Shown here: positions 33,786 to 46,433 of the stretch, piece after piece
Numbering within the stretch: position 1 is the first letter of the stretch
Layout: each line of letters begins with the position of its first letter
Source: Mesorhabditis belari
Taxonomy: Eukaryota; Nematoda; Chromadorea; Rhabditida; Rhabditidae
Length of the DNA: 64,000 bases
NCBI GenBank assembly: GCA_958450365.1
Contig: CAUEEP010000915.1
Location: forward strand, 1,368,501-1,432,500
Direction: 5' to 3'
Notes under the pieces: model-generated
Told to the model about the DNA's origin: nothing
The model's input: the letters and a program-made list of their open reading frames with translations, nothing else
The model's database searches: none
Position numbers and translations under genes: made by a program

Positions 33786-34391
33786 TACCGTAAATACTGT
33801 AATAGTACCCCACCCCCCTCGTACAGTCGCGTAGTCGCAAAAGTTTTTTAGTATTTCATTTTTTTCAAAGCGCCCGTACTTTCAAAAATGCGTCTTTTGT
33901 ATCAAAAAATAGCCCTGAATTTCAGCTATTTTTTGATACCTAAGCGCGCATTGTAGCATAAACCAGTGTCGAGAAACAGTCATTCAAAGCTAGGCTACGT
34001 AACACTCCGCACCGTCATTATGCGGGTGGCTTACTAATAGAGTATTTACGGTAGTTATTGCAAAAATGAACTCCTCCTGGACCTGGATACTACCGTATTT
34101 CTACCACTTAGCAAAAATTTGGAAGTAGTTAGCGATGCGCCTGAGCTACATATCTCTAGAGAGCTTGCAGCATCTACCCCCACCCCGGGCCTGCCTATTT
34201 TTCAAAGCGCCCGTACTTTCAAAAAATGCGTCTTTGGTATCAAAAAATAGCTGAAATTCAGGGCTATTTTTTGATATCTAAGCGCCCATTGTAGCATAAA
34301 CCAGTGTCGAGAAAAACTCGTTCAAAGCTAGACTACGCAACGCTCCGCACCGTCATTATGGGGGTGGGGTACTATTACCGTATTTACGGTA
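33786..34391. mobile_element. Two adjacent family A MITEs (copies 6 and 7)
   Basis: 33786-34053 is a full copy with a decayed right arm. 34091-34391 is a rearranged copy whose left arm diverges after TACCGTATTTCTACC and whose centre is inverted (AAAAATAGCTGAAATTCAGG). They are only 37 bp apart. Confidence 0.8.
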
Positions 34392-34487
34392 AGTTCTAAC
34401 AATGGAAAATTGTGTTTATGTAAATCCAATGGATAAAAGAATAAATGAGAATTTAAAGGAAAGAATTTGAGCTTTTTACACAAAATG

Positions 34488-34984
34488 GGAGTGGGACAAA
34501 TGCGACCTTTTTTTGCGCACCCGGACATTTGCGCACCTTTTTTTGCCGCACCTTGCCGCACCTTTTTTCGCGTTTTAAACAACCTCTAAAAAGCTAATAT
34601 TAACCAATTTCTATTCCAAATGTTGTTTTTCTAGGTAATTTGAGGGTGTCGAATTCAAATTTTGACATAACAGAGCGTGTGGAACCAATTTGAAAGACAA
34701 ATTTGAAAGACAAAACGGCTAGATCAAATTACAGAAAATTGTCGATTTTTCTCTTTGTATAACTCCGTCCGTTTGTTTCCAAAAGCTCTGATATGTCAAA
34801 ATTTGAATTCTACACCCTCAAATTACCTAGAAAAACAACATTTGGAATAGAAATTGGTTAATATTAGCTTTTAGAGCTTTTTTAAAACGCGAAAAAAGGT
34901 GCGCTAATGGGCAAGGTGCGGAAAAAAAGGTGCGCAAATGTCCGGGTGCGCAAAAAAAGGTCGCATTTTCCCCACTCCCCACAA
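34488..34984. mobile_element. Large palindromic element, family C, copy 1
   Basis: The ends are GGGAGTGGGACAAATGCGAC and, inverted, a slightly decayed AAGGTCGCATTTTCCCCAC. The arms are about 220 bp, including ACCAATTTCTATTCCAAATG and its reverse complement. There is no coding capacity. A sister copy is at 37732-38209. Confidence 0.88.
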
Positions 34985-35531
34985 AATAGCAAAAATAGAG
35001 GTTTTCAGTAATGAAAAGAAAGAATATTGCGGGAAAATAGTCAAGCTATCCAGCAGTGTCATCATCATTTGCTTTATAAAGATAAATAGAGAGGGCAAAT
35101 CAATATTCACATAACTTTAAGCCATGTAATTGTAATTGCACTATATTCATGAAAATCTAGATCTAAAAATCTAGACATTTGTCTAAGAAACTAAACTGAA
35201 AATGTATAAGAGTCAAATATTTATGTATTTCTTTTAAAGTTGATTTGGGGGTGGGGTGGAAAAGAGAAAGGGTTTATTCAAATCGACTCATTCAAACCAT
35301 CGATGACTCTTCTCTCCGTTCAACAAAAATCCACCTCAAAATAGTCGATGAGTCAACAGAATATTATTCTGCACTTACCTTGGCAGTACTTTTATGTTTG
35401 CATAAGTCTATTGTCAATATTCGTCAAAATGCCAAAAAAAATAGTCATACACCAATTTAGATGATTATTTATTTAGTTAAAAAGAACTTAGTTAGAAAGA
35501 AATAATAAAAGTCCTTAAAAATTTGAGTTTA

Positions 35532-35864
35532 CGGGGTAGGCTAGTTTCCGCAACAGGATCATTTGCGATCATTCATTTGCTTGATAACAAAACTTGCTTG
35601 ATAACTTGGGGTAGGCTAATTTCCGCAATTTTTTTTGCGCAACAGGGTCATTTGCGCAACTCTCCATAACTTTCTTCTAAGCCGGCCAATCTTAATGATT
35701 TTGGTGTCATTTTATTGCACTTATTAAGATCTACAAAATGAAATCAAAATCATAAAGATTGGCCGAATTAGAAGAAAGTTATGGCGAGTTGCGCAAACGA
35801 CCCAGCTGCGCAAATGATCCTGTTGCGCAAAAAAAATTGCGGAAACTAGCCTACCCCGAGTTTA
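35532..35864. mobile_element. Inverted-repeat element, family D, copy 2
   Basis: The ends are GGGGTAGGCTAGTTTCCGCA and CGGAAACTAGCCTACCCCG. It contains a nested second left end (GGGGTAGGCTAATTTCCGCA at about 35610), so one copy may have inserted into another. Confidence 0.8.
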
Positions 35865-36208
35865 CATTAAAAATCTTCGTCATTAGTATGGCTATGTGGG
35901 CTTTATTGTTGTGAAAGTGTTAAGAAAACTAATAAAGTTCTGAATTTTAGATCTCCAAGCTTGTGATAGCTTGTGATTCTAAATTTCCCTTCAATAAGTG
36001 AAAATCAAAAGTAGAATTTGATTATAACAATCAATAGATATGGAAAACACCTTGAATCTATTAAAATCAGGTTTAAGACTTTATTTTTAGCTCTTTGCCA
36101 TTGTTAAAAAGGAAAAATTAGAGATAAATTTGATTTTAGATTCAAAAATCTCTCCAAATTAAAATACAAAAAAAGAAAATTAAAAAGTCTATACTAAAAG
36201 TCTAGTAG

Positions 36209-36681
36209 TGCACCCTGACGAGCCGAGTTGATGACTATTTTATGGCTTTCAAAGTTTTCACAGAAGCTCAACACTCTAATCCCCCACTAGATCTCATCGT
36301 CAGCTACATTTTCCGATCCCACATCGATAGATTCTGATAAGCGGTTTTCGAGATTTCGAGGAATTTAGGCGACGCTCAGGATGCAATACTATTAGAGAAA
36401 ATACAGTAGTTTAGTTTGTCTAGTTTTCAAGAGGAGATTCAAGGCTATTGAATGATTAGAGTACCGTATTTTCTCTAATAGTTGACCCCGAAGGGCCGAG
36501 TTGGTGGCTATTTTACGGCTTTCAAAGTTTTCACAGAAGCTCAACACTCTAATCACCCACTAGATCTCATCGTCAGCTACATTTTCCGATCCCACATCGA
36601 TAGGTTCTGATAAGCGGTTCTCGAGATTTCGAGGAATTTAGGCGACGCTCAGGATGCAATACTTTTAGAGAAAATACCGTA
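36209..36681. mobile_element. Family B element, reverse orientation, two units
   Basis: Two head-to-tail units carry CCACTAGATCTCATCGTCAG and GATAAGCGGTT, and the block ends TACTTTTAGAGAAAATACCG. This is the reverse complement of the 27584-28320 block. Confidence 0.75.
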
Positions 36682-37731
36682 TCAATTTTTGGTCTTTTGG
36701 ACTTAAAAGATCTCAAAATTTGTCTCAGATTTTTGTTGCTATTCAAACGTTTACTCAATTGCTCAAAGTGTATTCTTGTTTACAATAAAAAGAGAAAATA
36801 AAAACAACACAAATTTTGGAATTCTCTTTTCAATTTATCACGAGTTTATGTAACTATATTTCTTTTGAAATCGAGTGACGTGAATTTGAACATACCGGGG
36901 AATTTATGTGTGTTTAGGTGTGCGGAGGGCTTTCGTTTTTGTCTTGATGCACTTTGAGATCACTTGTTGCAACAAATCTCGCCGAATTTGGATCTATGTT
37001 TCAAAAAAATGTTTGTAAACAGGTTTTTCAGACAAAACATGCACAAGTTCTCGTGAAAAGTCACCTGATCAGCTTTGCAAAATTTGTCTAATCTAATCTG
37101 CTTTGAAAATCTAATCTGTCTAATCTTACTGTAAGCGTCTGACATACGCAATCCAGTGATAACATTGCTGGTCTAGTTATCCAGTTAACATAAACCAATC
37201 TTTCAAGTTAAAGTTAACATAAACCAATCTTACATCAATGTACTAAATAAACTGTGCTTTGGAAAGCTCATCTAGTTCATCTAGATCTTAATTCAAATCC
37301 TTCTAACTATTAACTTTCCCTCAAAAGATGAATCACATCTCGATTCCCATTCACAAAAAAGCTGTTATTTGTTTGTTTTCAAAACAGGAAGTCCCAACAA
37401 GGGAAAGGTTGTTTTTTGGAAAACACAAAGGAAAGAGTTAATTCTTGAATGTCCTTCAATTCTCTTCTCATTCACGTGTTTCTCTTTCTCTTTTTTTTTG
37501 GAAAAAGGCCAATCGGGTCTTCTTTTTTCTTTTCGAGACAAATGTTTGTTCTTTCAATTGAGAGATGCGCAAAATGGAGATACTCGACCGCTTCCGCCAG
37601 ATTTTTTCACGGAAAAGGGAAAGATTTGACGTGTACCATTGGAAATGAAGCGGAAAATGGGCATAGGGAAGAGTTGGGAATCTGTGAAGAACTTGCTTAA
37701 AGCTTATCTTAAAGTTAGATTAGCAATTTGG

Positions 37732-38209
37732 GGAGTGGGACAAATGCGACCTTTTTTTGCGCACCCGGACATTTGCGCACCTTTTTTTCCGCACCTTGCC
37801 CATTCGCGCACTTTTTTTCGCGTTTTAAAAAAGCTAATATTAACCAATTTCTATTTCAAAAGTTGTTTTTCTGGGTAATTTTAGGGCGTAGAATCGAAAT
37901 TTTGACATATCAGAGCTTGTGGAAACAAACGGACGGAGTTATACAAAGAGAAAAATCGACAATTTTCTGTAATTTGATCTAGCCGTTTTGTCTTTCAAAT
38001 TGGTTCCACACGCTCTGTTATGTCAAAATTTGAATTCAACACCCTCAAATTACCTAGAAAAACAACATTTGGAATAGAAATTGGTTAATATTAGCTTTTA
38101 GAGCTTTTTTTAAAACGCGAAAAAGGTGCGCTAATGGGCAAGGTGCGGAAAAAAAGGTGCGCAAATGTCCGGGTGCGCAAAAAAAGGTCGCATTTGTCCC
38201 ACTCCCGCA
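37732..38209. mobile_element. Large palindromic element, family C, copy 2
   Basis: It has the same ends as 34488-34984 and both arms are intact (GGGAGTGGGACAAATGCGAC against GTCGCATTTGTCCCACTCCC), so the terminal inverted repeat is better preserved in this copy. Confidence 0.9.
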
Positions 38210-38456
38210 ATTTGGATTCGGTCAGTGATGATCATCATTGCCCGTAACCTTTAAAGATCTCTTTCCTAGAACCAAAACAAAAAAGCAAAGACAATGCCAA
38301 AGAAAAACTCTATTGTGAGAAAGAGTTCAAAAGGAAGTCGCTAGTTGAGAAAGAGTTGAGAAAGGAAGTGACTAGTGAAATCGCTAGTTTTCTCTTCCCA
38401 AAGGGTGAAATGATAGCTCGGGACGAGTGATAGGAAATGATTGAGGGAAATAGGAA

Positions 38457-39450
38457 AATGTTAATCCAAATTTGGATTCAATGATGGATTGGAACTGATC
38501 GAGTGAGCGAATCTCAAAGCGAATTAGCCTTGACTTTTGAGTTAAAGTTGTAAAAAAAATCAGCAACATAGCTCAAACTTTGGGTTGAAATGATAAGTGA
38601 AAAATGTGAGTCTAAAGACATTTTTTGAGATAAACCAGTAATATGATACCAGAAATATGAAAATTTGGCGTAAATTTGCATGAAGTTACTAGTTAATCCA
38701 AATGAAAGAATCGATACTTTCCTTGCCAATCAAGGCAGTTAAAATCTTAGGATGAACAAAGAGATCTTTCAAGAAAATGATCTCAGTTTATCTTGACTTG
38801 TTCTCTTTTTATTTTAGCTAGGATTTTCATGGATGAATGGATGGATTTTCATTTTTTTTTCCAGCTTTTCTGTACCTCTTTTTCGATTCATTTCAACGAA
38901 TGAGCAAAAATTTTGAGAGAGAAAAGATCTCCTCAATTTTCTCGAGGATTTTCGATCCAATCTTATCGGTTATCCAATCATTTTTTGGAAAGAATTTTTT
39001 GAAAAACTTATGCAGGAATAGGGAAATTAAGGAAATTGAGTTTTGCCCTATGCATTCAACAAAAGTTATGTGCCATGTTTCTTTGGATTTTGTTTCTTTG
39101 ATTTGATTACTTTGATCCAATATGGTTCCAATACGGTTCCAATGCGGTTCCAATGCGGTTCCTATTTTGATCTAATACGGTTCCAATATGGTTCCAATAC
39201 GGTTCGAATAGGGTTCCAATACGATTCCTATTTTGATCTGATACGGTTCCAATACGGTTCCAATACAGTTCCAATACGGTTCCTATTTTGATCAAATACG
39301 GTTCCAATATGGTTCCAATACGGTTCCAATACGGTTCCTATTTTGATCTGATACGGTTTCAATACGGTTCCAATACAGTTCCAATACGGTTCCAATACGG
39401 TTCCAATACGGTTCCTATTTTGATCTGATACGGTTCCAATACGGTTCGAT
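38457..39450. repeat. Segmental duplication, copy 1 (empty Tc1 site) with 11-bp satellite
   Basis: From AAAATGTTAATCCAAATTTG onward this segment matches 61079-61194 plus 62774-63480 with few differences. At 38561-38578 it reads CAGCAACATAGCTCAAAC, the uninterrupted form of the site that holds a Tc1 element in the other copy. From about 39115 it becomes an array of an 11-bp unit close to TTCCAATACGG. Confidence 0.92.
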
Positions 39451-39563
39451 TTTGATTACTCAATAGGACAACGTTGACATTAATTCAAAGCCTTTAAAGA
39501 TGTCTAATAATATGTAGAATCGATTTGGTTTTGTAAAACGATAAACTCTATTTATTTTTGATA
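39451..39563. other. Short spacer after the satellite, before the 7TM receptor stop
   Basis: These 110 bp are the 3' flank of the minus-strand receptor gene. No feature was seen. Confidence 0.4.
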
Positions 39564-41851
39564 TCAATGGATTGATGCTTGAAGCATTCGTCTTTTCCTC
39601 TGCTCAGCCATCATTGATCGAATCGTTTCCGAGCTGTAGTCGACTTTTTCCCGTTTCTCTCCACAACAAAAGCAGCAACAGCCTAAACCTTATACAGATA
39701 TTTGTTTAATATTTGTTATTATGATGTTCATGTTCATTTTTCTTTCACTCACTTGGCAATATTCGCATAGCCATTTGTCGATAGTGCCTCACAAAGAGAA
39801 TCAATGAAAGTACGAAATAAAGAGGAAAGCAATGAATCAAAATATTTGACAGCTGAATATTTATTTTCATATCGTATTTTCTATAATACCTGATACCAGC
39901 TGCGGAAGAATTCATTCAAATAATAATCGGCTGAATCAGAACCGATCACGATGAGAAAGCCGAAGTTAAGCTCGAGGAGTTCAAACAAGATTCCAGCTCG
40001 AGCAAAGAGATCCGTTGTGACAATCATGAAGAGAACTATTGGTAAAGATCTGAAAGACGGTTTTGACAACGATTTTGTTATTACTTGGCTAGAGATGATG
40101 CCATTCGAGGCTCATAGTCAAATGTAGGTGGAGGTCTCATCGATGAAACTAATAAAAGGACAAATGAAAGGAGATGGGGAAGAAGAAGGCCACATAATCT
40201 GAAAGAGATTTTTCACTAAATCCACAATTTTATCATCAATTGCCTTGCAAGAGCCTTGCAGAGCCTGAGCTGAGCTGAGCTGAGCTGAGCAGAGCCTGAG
40301 CAGAGCCTGAGCTGAGCTGAGCCGAGTCTGAGCCTTGCAAGCTAACTATAAACTTATTTTAGTGTTTTTACCTGGCAAAGAGAGCACTTGAGCGAGGCAC
40401 AAGGAACTCAACCCATCGATGATCGAAAATAATAATACCGAGAAGAAAAGGGATTGTGAAGATTGAAATCATTTCACACCATCCACCAATGTATGGAGAA
40501 TAGTCAATGAAAAGGTTTAAATATCGATCCATACTGAAATATTAATTAAAAATGCTAAAGATCTTGACGTTCAAGTTCAGAAAGGCTCACTCACCTTAAA
40601 CTAAGCAAGAAAACCGATTGCACTGCCAAAAGAGAATCTACACATTGATGCCCGAAAATCTCCTGGAAATTATTCAGTTAGTGACTTTTTTAGAAAACAA
40701 GAGAGGCACGGCTCTGTCTTATCGTTAACGTGAACTTTGATTGATAACTTTTAAGTGTCTAGTTGCGGAGATCCTTTAACTTTCTACAGAGTTTCATTTT
40801 TATTGCTAGTTCTTTGCCGACCCTACGGACAAGTCCTGGGAAAAATCAAAAAATTCCCTGCAGTCCCCTGCGCACCACTAAAGGTACTTGGAATCGAAGA
40901 TTGGACAGTGGAGGAAACTCACGAACACTAGTCAAAAGTTGGCCGATTGAAAATCTGCTGTTTGAGATTGTGCTACCCCTATGAGGCTTATAAGTGGATT
41001 GGTTACCAGACTGAGGCATAGGAATACAACCCGATACGAAACGACTTTCCCGGGGTATACCAGAAAGCCGTTGGCCAGATCGCGAGCGATTACGCGGTCA
41101 CACAAAGATCCTCTAGCTTACCTAACAAAGTGATTTTCTTTTGTTCTGTAAACATTGCTCTGATGAGATCTAAAGCCAAAAATTTGCATCCGAGGGTTTT
41201 TGGGATCGGAAAATCAATTGGCTGTATTTGTTTTACTCCATCTTTCAAGCATAGGAACAATTCATGGCCGTAAAACTATTAATTATCTCTCGGTGCCTCT
41301 TTGGAGTCAGAAAAGCCTGTTTTTTAAATCAAAATCGTCAAAGATAAGCGAAAAAACTGACCCAAACAATTTGACTGAATTCCTTATCCAAATCATCAAT
41401 GAGAGTCCCTTCTTCGAGATTCACCAAATAGTGAATAACAATGCAAATAAACCATGTTACATTGAAGATCACATTTAACACTGATATCGCTGTCAACATC
41501 ACTCGAAGCCTAAAAGTAAGATTTAAAAACGATTTCAACAATAAACTCACTTCATCACTTTCCTCGTTTTCCTTCGTCCAACAAGAATCATGATGAAGAA
41601 AATATTCAATATGAAAGAAAGTCCGTGAATCATTAAGAGAATCATTGTTTGAAGCCATCCACTTGTGATTGACATTGTTGAAAGGATATCATCACCTTCT
41701 CTAAACTTTCTATTTAGTCAAAATCTGCTTTAAATTACCCAGTTTTTCTTGGATCTGTTAGAATAATATCGGAAATCCATCGGATTGCAGAAATTGGCTC
41801 GATTGTAGAATTAATATCGTGAATAATCGGGAATATGTCACTCAGATTCAT
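39564..41851 (-). CDS. Nematode seven-transmembrane (serpentine) receptor
   Basis: Nine exons join in phase: 41851-41739, 41700-41551, 41509-41362, 40662-40595, 40533-40372, 40198-40085, 40049-39890, 39852-39753 and 39682-39564, giving 377 aa. Seven hydrophobic segments are visible, for instance MILLMIHGLSFILNIFFIMI, VIFNVTWFICIVIHYLV, and later LFMIVTTDLFARAGILFELL. TM3 ends in SMDRYLNLF, a DRY-like G-protein contact. The C-terminus has CCCFCCGEK, a cysteine cluster of the kind that is palmitoylated, then a charged tail ending ASIH. It is a plasma-membrane receptor, probably chemosensory; ligand and exact nematode class are not identified. Intron 3 is enlarged by a GC-rich block (40786-41115) and intron 5 by a GAGCTGAGCT-type repeat. 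Confidence 0.8.
40255..40345. repeat. GAGCTGAGC/GAGCCTGAGC tandem repeat
   Basis: Imperfect 5-10 bp units in an intron of the 7TM receptor gene, flanked by TTGCAAGAGCCTTGCA and GCCTTGCAAGC. Low-complexity expansion. Confidence 0.8.
40786..41115. other. GC-rich unassigned block in receptor intron 3
   Basis: About 330 bp differ in composition from the surrounding AT-rich intron (for example CGACCCTACGGACAAGTCCT, then TTTCCCGGGGTATACCAGAA). There is no clear long reading frame, terminal repeat or tRNA fold. It is probably an old transposable-element insertion. Confidence 0.35.
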
Positions 41852-43994
41852 TCTGGTAAATAAAAGTTAAGGCTTTAACAAAGAAAATTTATTTATAAAG
41901 TTAGAGTTAGTGAAAAAAAGACAGTGGGATTTGTGAATAGAGGTATATTAGAGTGAATAGAGGTATAAAGTGAATAAAGGTATAAAGAGTAATTCAGAAA
42001 TAGAGGAAAGAGGAAAAAAAGAATGAAAATAGCTTTAAAGTATGCTTTAAAGTAGTTAGATAGCATTAATTTTGGAAATTTCAATATAAATAAGAAATTT
42101 CAAATGTTTTCGATTACAAGGTCAATGTGTATTTGTCAAGAAAAATGAATGAATTCAAGAATTTGAAGAAAGGAAAAAGCTTGTTCTCTCTATTCTCTAT
42201 TCAGATCTATCCATCGATGCCATCCATGCCATTCCCAAAGTGGAGTTCGATGGCCTTGAGTGGATCCGAGCATTCCACAAAAGCGGGGGAAAGGATCCGA
42301 CAACAATACCCCACAAACAAAAAGCTGTAGTACCGAAAAAAACGTCATCATGTGAACATACAACTATACATCTAAACATGCAGTTGCAGAGAGACAACAA
42401 TATATGGATTTCTGAGCATTTTATTATAAAAACTGTTCAACAAAATGTATAAGCGTTCAAAAAAAATTGACTTAGCTCATAAATAACTGGATTCAAGATC
42501 TACTTTATAAAAGAGCAGTCTTTATAAAAGAGCAGTCTGTTAGGGGCTTTTTCTCAGCCATCTTTAAGCCAGAAAAACGGAATTTATTTTAAAAGTCTTG
42601 AAATATAATCTAGTTGTAAAGCAAATGACAAAAAATCAAAAAGCCGAGAGGGAAAGGCACTACTTGGCGTCGAACTCGGGTCGTGTGGCCTACAGACCAG
42701 CGCCCTCGCGGCTGCGCTATGGTGCCAACAAAATGCTCCAGAAAAATCTGGGTATCCCCCAGAGCATCCATCTTTTTACAAAATTACCACATGGATGCAA
42801 TGGACTTTAGAGTAATTTGATCTTCGGTAAACACTTTGTTTATAAACAATTGCCTATCCATGCAAGATATTCGAAATCCTATATCTTTGAGCCATAAATT
42901 TTGCTCCTGTACATCTTTTTTGAAATAACGGTCGATTGAATCGAAAAAAGCATCGAAAAGTGGAATAGAAGGGATAATTATCCCTCTGTCGGGTACAGGC
43001 TAGTTCTACTGTGAAAGTGAAATGGAAATGGACAAAGCACCACAATGGCAGTAGAAGAATATTGGCTATCTACAAAAATGAACTAAAAGAGTTAATTTAA
43101 AGAAAAACCCAACTGCTGATAGTAAAAAGATTTCTTTTGAACGAACAAGGCGTCCCACTTGAGAAATGTGAAAAGAATCATCTGTTGGAAAGTCCTTTCT
43201 TCTTTTTCTTTTCATTCATTTGACCCTCTTTTGGTCCTTTCACTATTGCCGCTTTTTTGAGAGTCTTTCAAAGTGAACACAATGAATGAATGCTTAGAAG
43301 AGACTCTCAGGGGAACTTTTGCTAATGGAAAAGTTTTGATTAGTGATTGGAGATTGAAGATTGAAGATTGAATCACCAATCAATCGTAGATCGGCCTCAG
43401 AAAGAGACAGGGTTTGCCAATTGTAGACAAAATTTTCTCAAGAGCAAGAACTTAAAACCAAAGCTGCTCTGGATGAATGCAGACTTTGAAACGAGATTAA
43501 AGAATATACAATTAAAGATTAAAGTTCAAAAGAATTTCATTTGAAACAATATTTGAGTGGGAGAAACTGTCCTCACATAAAAATGAACCAGTTTTAGAAA
43601 GGTTTAACTTGTTTATGGGCGATTTTCCCCTCTCCAATCTCCCACCGACAATGCCCAGTATGTGGTCGACACTTGGCGGCCAATTACCCCACTCTCCAAT
43701 GCTACCATCCAAAAAAAAGGAAAAGAAGAGTTCTCTTTGACCACAGAAAGAGAACGATCCTTTTTGTCTGTCTTTTTCTCTTCAATCTCTTTGTTCTCTT
43801 CACTTATTTGAATGGCGGTCACTCCATACGATTTGGGCGATGAGCCGACAGGAATTTTTGAGTATTTGTGCATTTAATGACTCTGAAGAGAGCTTATGGT
43901 GAACAATAAGATATATTCGATTTTAAACCTGCAATTATTTCGTATCATTGAGAAATAAAAGAAAAGAGATTTATTCTTGTAAACTTCACGAAAT
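41852..43994. other. Intergenic region between receptor and collagen genes
   Basis: No supported gene. It holds a tRNA-derived unit at 42655-42735 and low-complexity AT-rich DNA. The receptor promoter (minus strand) should lie just right of 41851. Confidence 0.45.
42655..42735 (-). repeat. tRNA-like SINE unit
   Basis: On the minus strand GGCACCATAGCGCAG starts a tRNA-like head and AGTAGTGCC ends it, pairing 6 of 7 acceptor positions. B-box-like GAGTTCGACGCC is present but the T stem does not pair, so this is not a functional tRNA. Upstream flank AAATATAATCTAGTTGT resembles the flank at 51395. Confidence 0.6.
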
Positions 43995-45276
43995 TCAATC
44001 TCTTTGTTTCCTTCGTAAAGTCATTTTCCCTCTTTGTGGACACGGACAATAACCAGCATCAAGACCAGGTCCAGAAGAAAATCCTGGCGGACCAGACCAA
44101 CCATTGTCTCCCTGAATTGATGTATCTTGATTTTGAATATCAGTAAAGCCAAACTCTTTTCCCAGGTCTTCCAGGAAACCCGATTGGCCCCATTGGTCCT
44201 GGTAAACCGGGTTTTCCCGGTCGTCCTCCAGCTCCCGGCACACCAACATCTCCAGATCGACCTTTTCTACCCGGTACACCTTTGTGACCAACTGAATTTG
44301 TTATTAAAGGATTATTAAATTGTTATTTATTATTTGAACTGTTGTTGTTATTGAACTTACTTGCTTGAATCCCCGGTAATCCTGGTGGACCCATTCTGCC
44401 TGGGAACCCTTGTAGACCTAAAAAAGAACGGTAAGAAAAAGATCAATCTGGAGCTTCAACCTGGCCTTCCCGAATTCCCAATTGGCCCTGGTGGACCTTG
44501 ACGACCACGAGCTGTCGGAATGCCGTTAAATCCAGGGCGGCCAGGCTCTCCTGTTGATCCTCTGAAAGGAAATTATTTTGCTTACATTGGCATTAACCTG
44601 AATCCCATTCTACCAGGAAAACCAGGCAATCCAGCTGGACAACGAACACATCCTGCACCTCGTTGTGGACAAGAAGCAAAAGGAAATGAGAAATAATTGT
44701 CTTTCCCGGGCATTCCACTTCGGCCAGACACTGAGAGTTTGTATTTTGAATGCAAACTTAAAACTAAAAACTTGAGTTCCTTACTTCCAGGCGCTCCAGG
44801 TCTTCCTCTTGGTCCTGGTGGTCCATGCGGGCATCGAGGTCTGACTGCTTCACACTGACACCAAGCTGGCAATCGGGAGTCGAATCTTTTTCGTTTCTAA
44901 AATGAATTTCTTCAATTTATTCATCGCTATCCTTATTTCCCAACCTCTTTTGCAACTCTTTTGTGTACCATATTGAGAAAGATATCTCTCTCCACAATAC
45001 TCCGTCTTTTAATCCTCCCAATTTGTAAATTATCTTGCAACTCTAAGACTTCTGTCCAAGCTTGATCAGTTGAAATCTGTAAAAGTTCAAAAAATGAATC
45101 TAAACTTGAATAGTTTTTACCTTAAACTGTTCAACTTCTCCCAGAAGAACGTCCATTTGAAAGTCGAGTTCATTCTTGAGATTATTGAATGAAGTCAAGA
45201 GAAATAAAACAGAACAACTTGCTGTAAATGTTGAGAAAAATAATAAAGCTTTTAGAGATTCTAAAGTGGAAATCAT
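43995..45276 (-). CDS. Cuticle collagen
   Basis: Several exons; the first two are 45276-45121 and 45076 to about 44945, and the last ends at TGA 43997-43995. The N-terminus has the nematode collagen layout: short cytoplasmic start, a hydrophobic segment ([18 protein letters not shown]), then a charged region with basic sites (RIKRR, and KRKRF, a furin-like cleavage site). After WCQC come Gly-X-Y blocks: [69 protein letters not shown] and [10 protein letters not shown]. It ends YCPCPQRG plus a basic tail; paired cysteines at this place cross-link trimers. By family it is secreted by hypodermis, trimerises and builds the exoskeleton. The Gly-X-Y part is broken by non-repeat cysteine segments ([16 protein letters not shown]). 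It may be stage-specific; no regulatory motif was recognised. Confidence 0.88.
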
Positions 45277-46433
45277 TTGAAAATGAAATGTTTCTTGAAA
45301 TTTTTCATCTTTATATTCGTCAAATGCTGTCGGCAGTGTAAAGCTGAAAATTGGTGGGGATTTTGTGCTAAAGATTGAAAGGTGTTGAGTCTAAAATTGT
45401 GACTTTCAAGCTTTATAAAAGCTATACTCACAGAAAGTTTAAATTTTAAAGAAAAATGAATAATTCAAGTAAAGAAAAAGCTTACCGTAAATACTGTAAT
45501 AGTACCCCAGCCCCCTCGTACAGTCGCGTAGTCGCAAAAGTCTTTTAGTATTTTATTTTTCACCCGTACTTAGTAATTGATTAATTATGGATCTATGGCA
45601 TTGAAAAACCGATTTTTATCTTTTCATCAAAAATCAAGATTCACTTTTTTAAAATGCATAGTTTTCTTGTAAAGATGTTCGAAAGCTTTAGTGAAAAAGA
45701 AAAGAAATATTTTCTGTTTCGAGGATGACACTAATTATGGGAGGAGACATTGACGGGAAGGCTAAGAATTTATGACTTTTTCTCGAATACTTCATTGTGA
45801 CTTTTAGAGAACAAGGAATTTCTTTCTTAAAATACCTAGAACTAGAAAATATTACTGATATTTGATCTTCAATCTTCTAAATCTAAATACTTTTAATCCA
45901 TTACTGTAACTGTTACTTAAAAGTTACCCCGAAAACAAGGAATTACCTACCGTAAATACTGTAATAGTACCTCAGCCCCCTCGTACAGTCGCGTAGTCGC
46001 AAAAGTTTTTTAGTATTTCATTTTTTTCAAAGCACCCGTACTTTCAAAAAATGCGTCTTTGGTATCAAAAAATAGCCCTGAATTTCGGCTATTCTTTGAT
46101 ACCTAAGCGCGCATTGTAGCATAAACCAGTGTCGAGAAAAACTCGTTCAAAACTAGACTACGCAACACTCCGCACCGTCCTTATGAGGGTGGAGTCCTAT
46201 TACAGTATTTACGGTAGGTAAGTAAGAAATTCCCCCTAAGAAAAGAAAAGAAAAAAAAAGTAAGGTTTGGCATTTAGAATTCTAAGCTAAATCCTTTGCC
46301 CTTTTTAATTCTCTTAATATCTGATAGAGTTTTTTTTGCTAAAGAAATCTTTTCCCTCTTTTCCTTTTATTTCCATTCCCCCTTATCAATCATTTCTCCC
46401 CATTTTTCGCTCAAAAATCGATTTCTCGAGATT
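45277..46433. other. Intergenic region with family A MITEs
   Basis: This is the divergent promoter region between the collagen (minus) and the first paralogue gene (plus). It contains a truncated family A end at 45483-45575 and a linker plus full copy at 45855-46216. The space between has no gene. Confidence 0.5.
45483..46216. mobile_element. Family A MITE, truncated copy 8 and full copy 9
   Basis: 45483-45575 matches only the left end. 45855-45947 equals the linker at about 15862-15952, and 45948-46216 is a full copy whose right arm has several changes (GTCCTTATGAGGGTGGAGTC). The linker-plus-MITE identity with the cbd-1 intron points to copying of a larger unit. Confidence 0.85.

Noticed and set aside
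39107..39307. Open frames with repeated WNRIGT/YGSNTV-like peptides (also at 63054-63510)
   Set aside because: They translate the 11-bp satellite; the unit is not a multiple of three and frames differ between copies.
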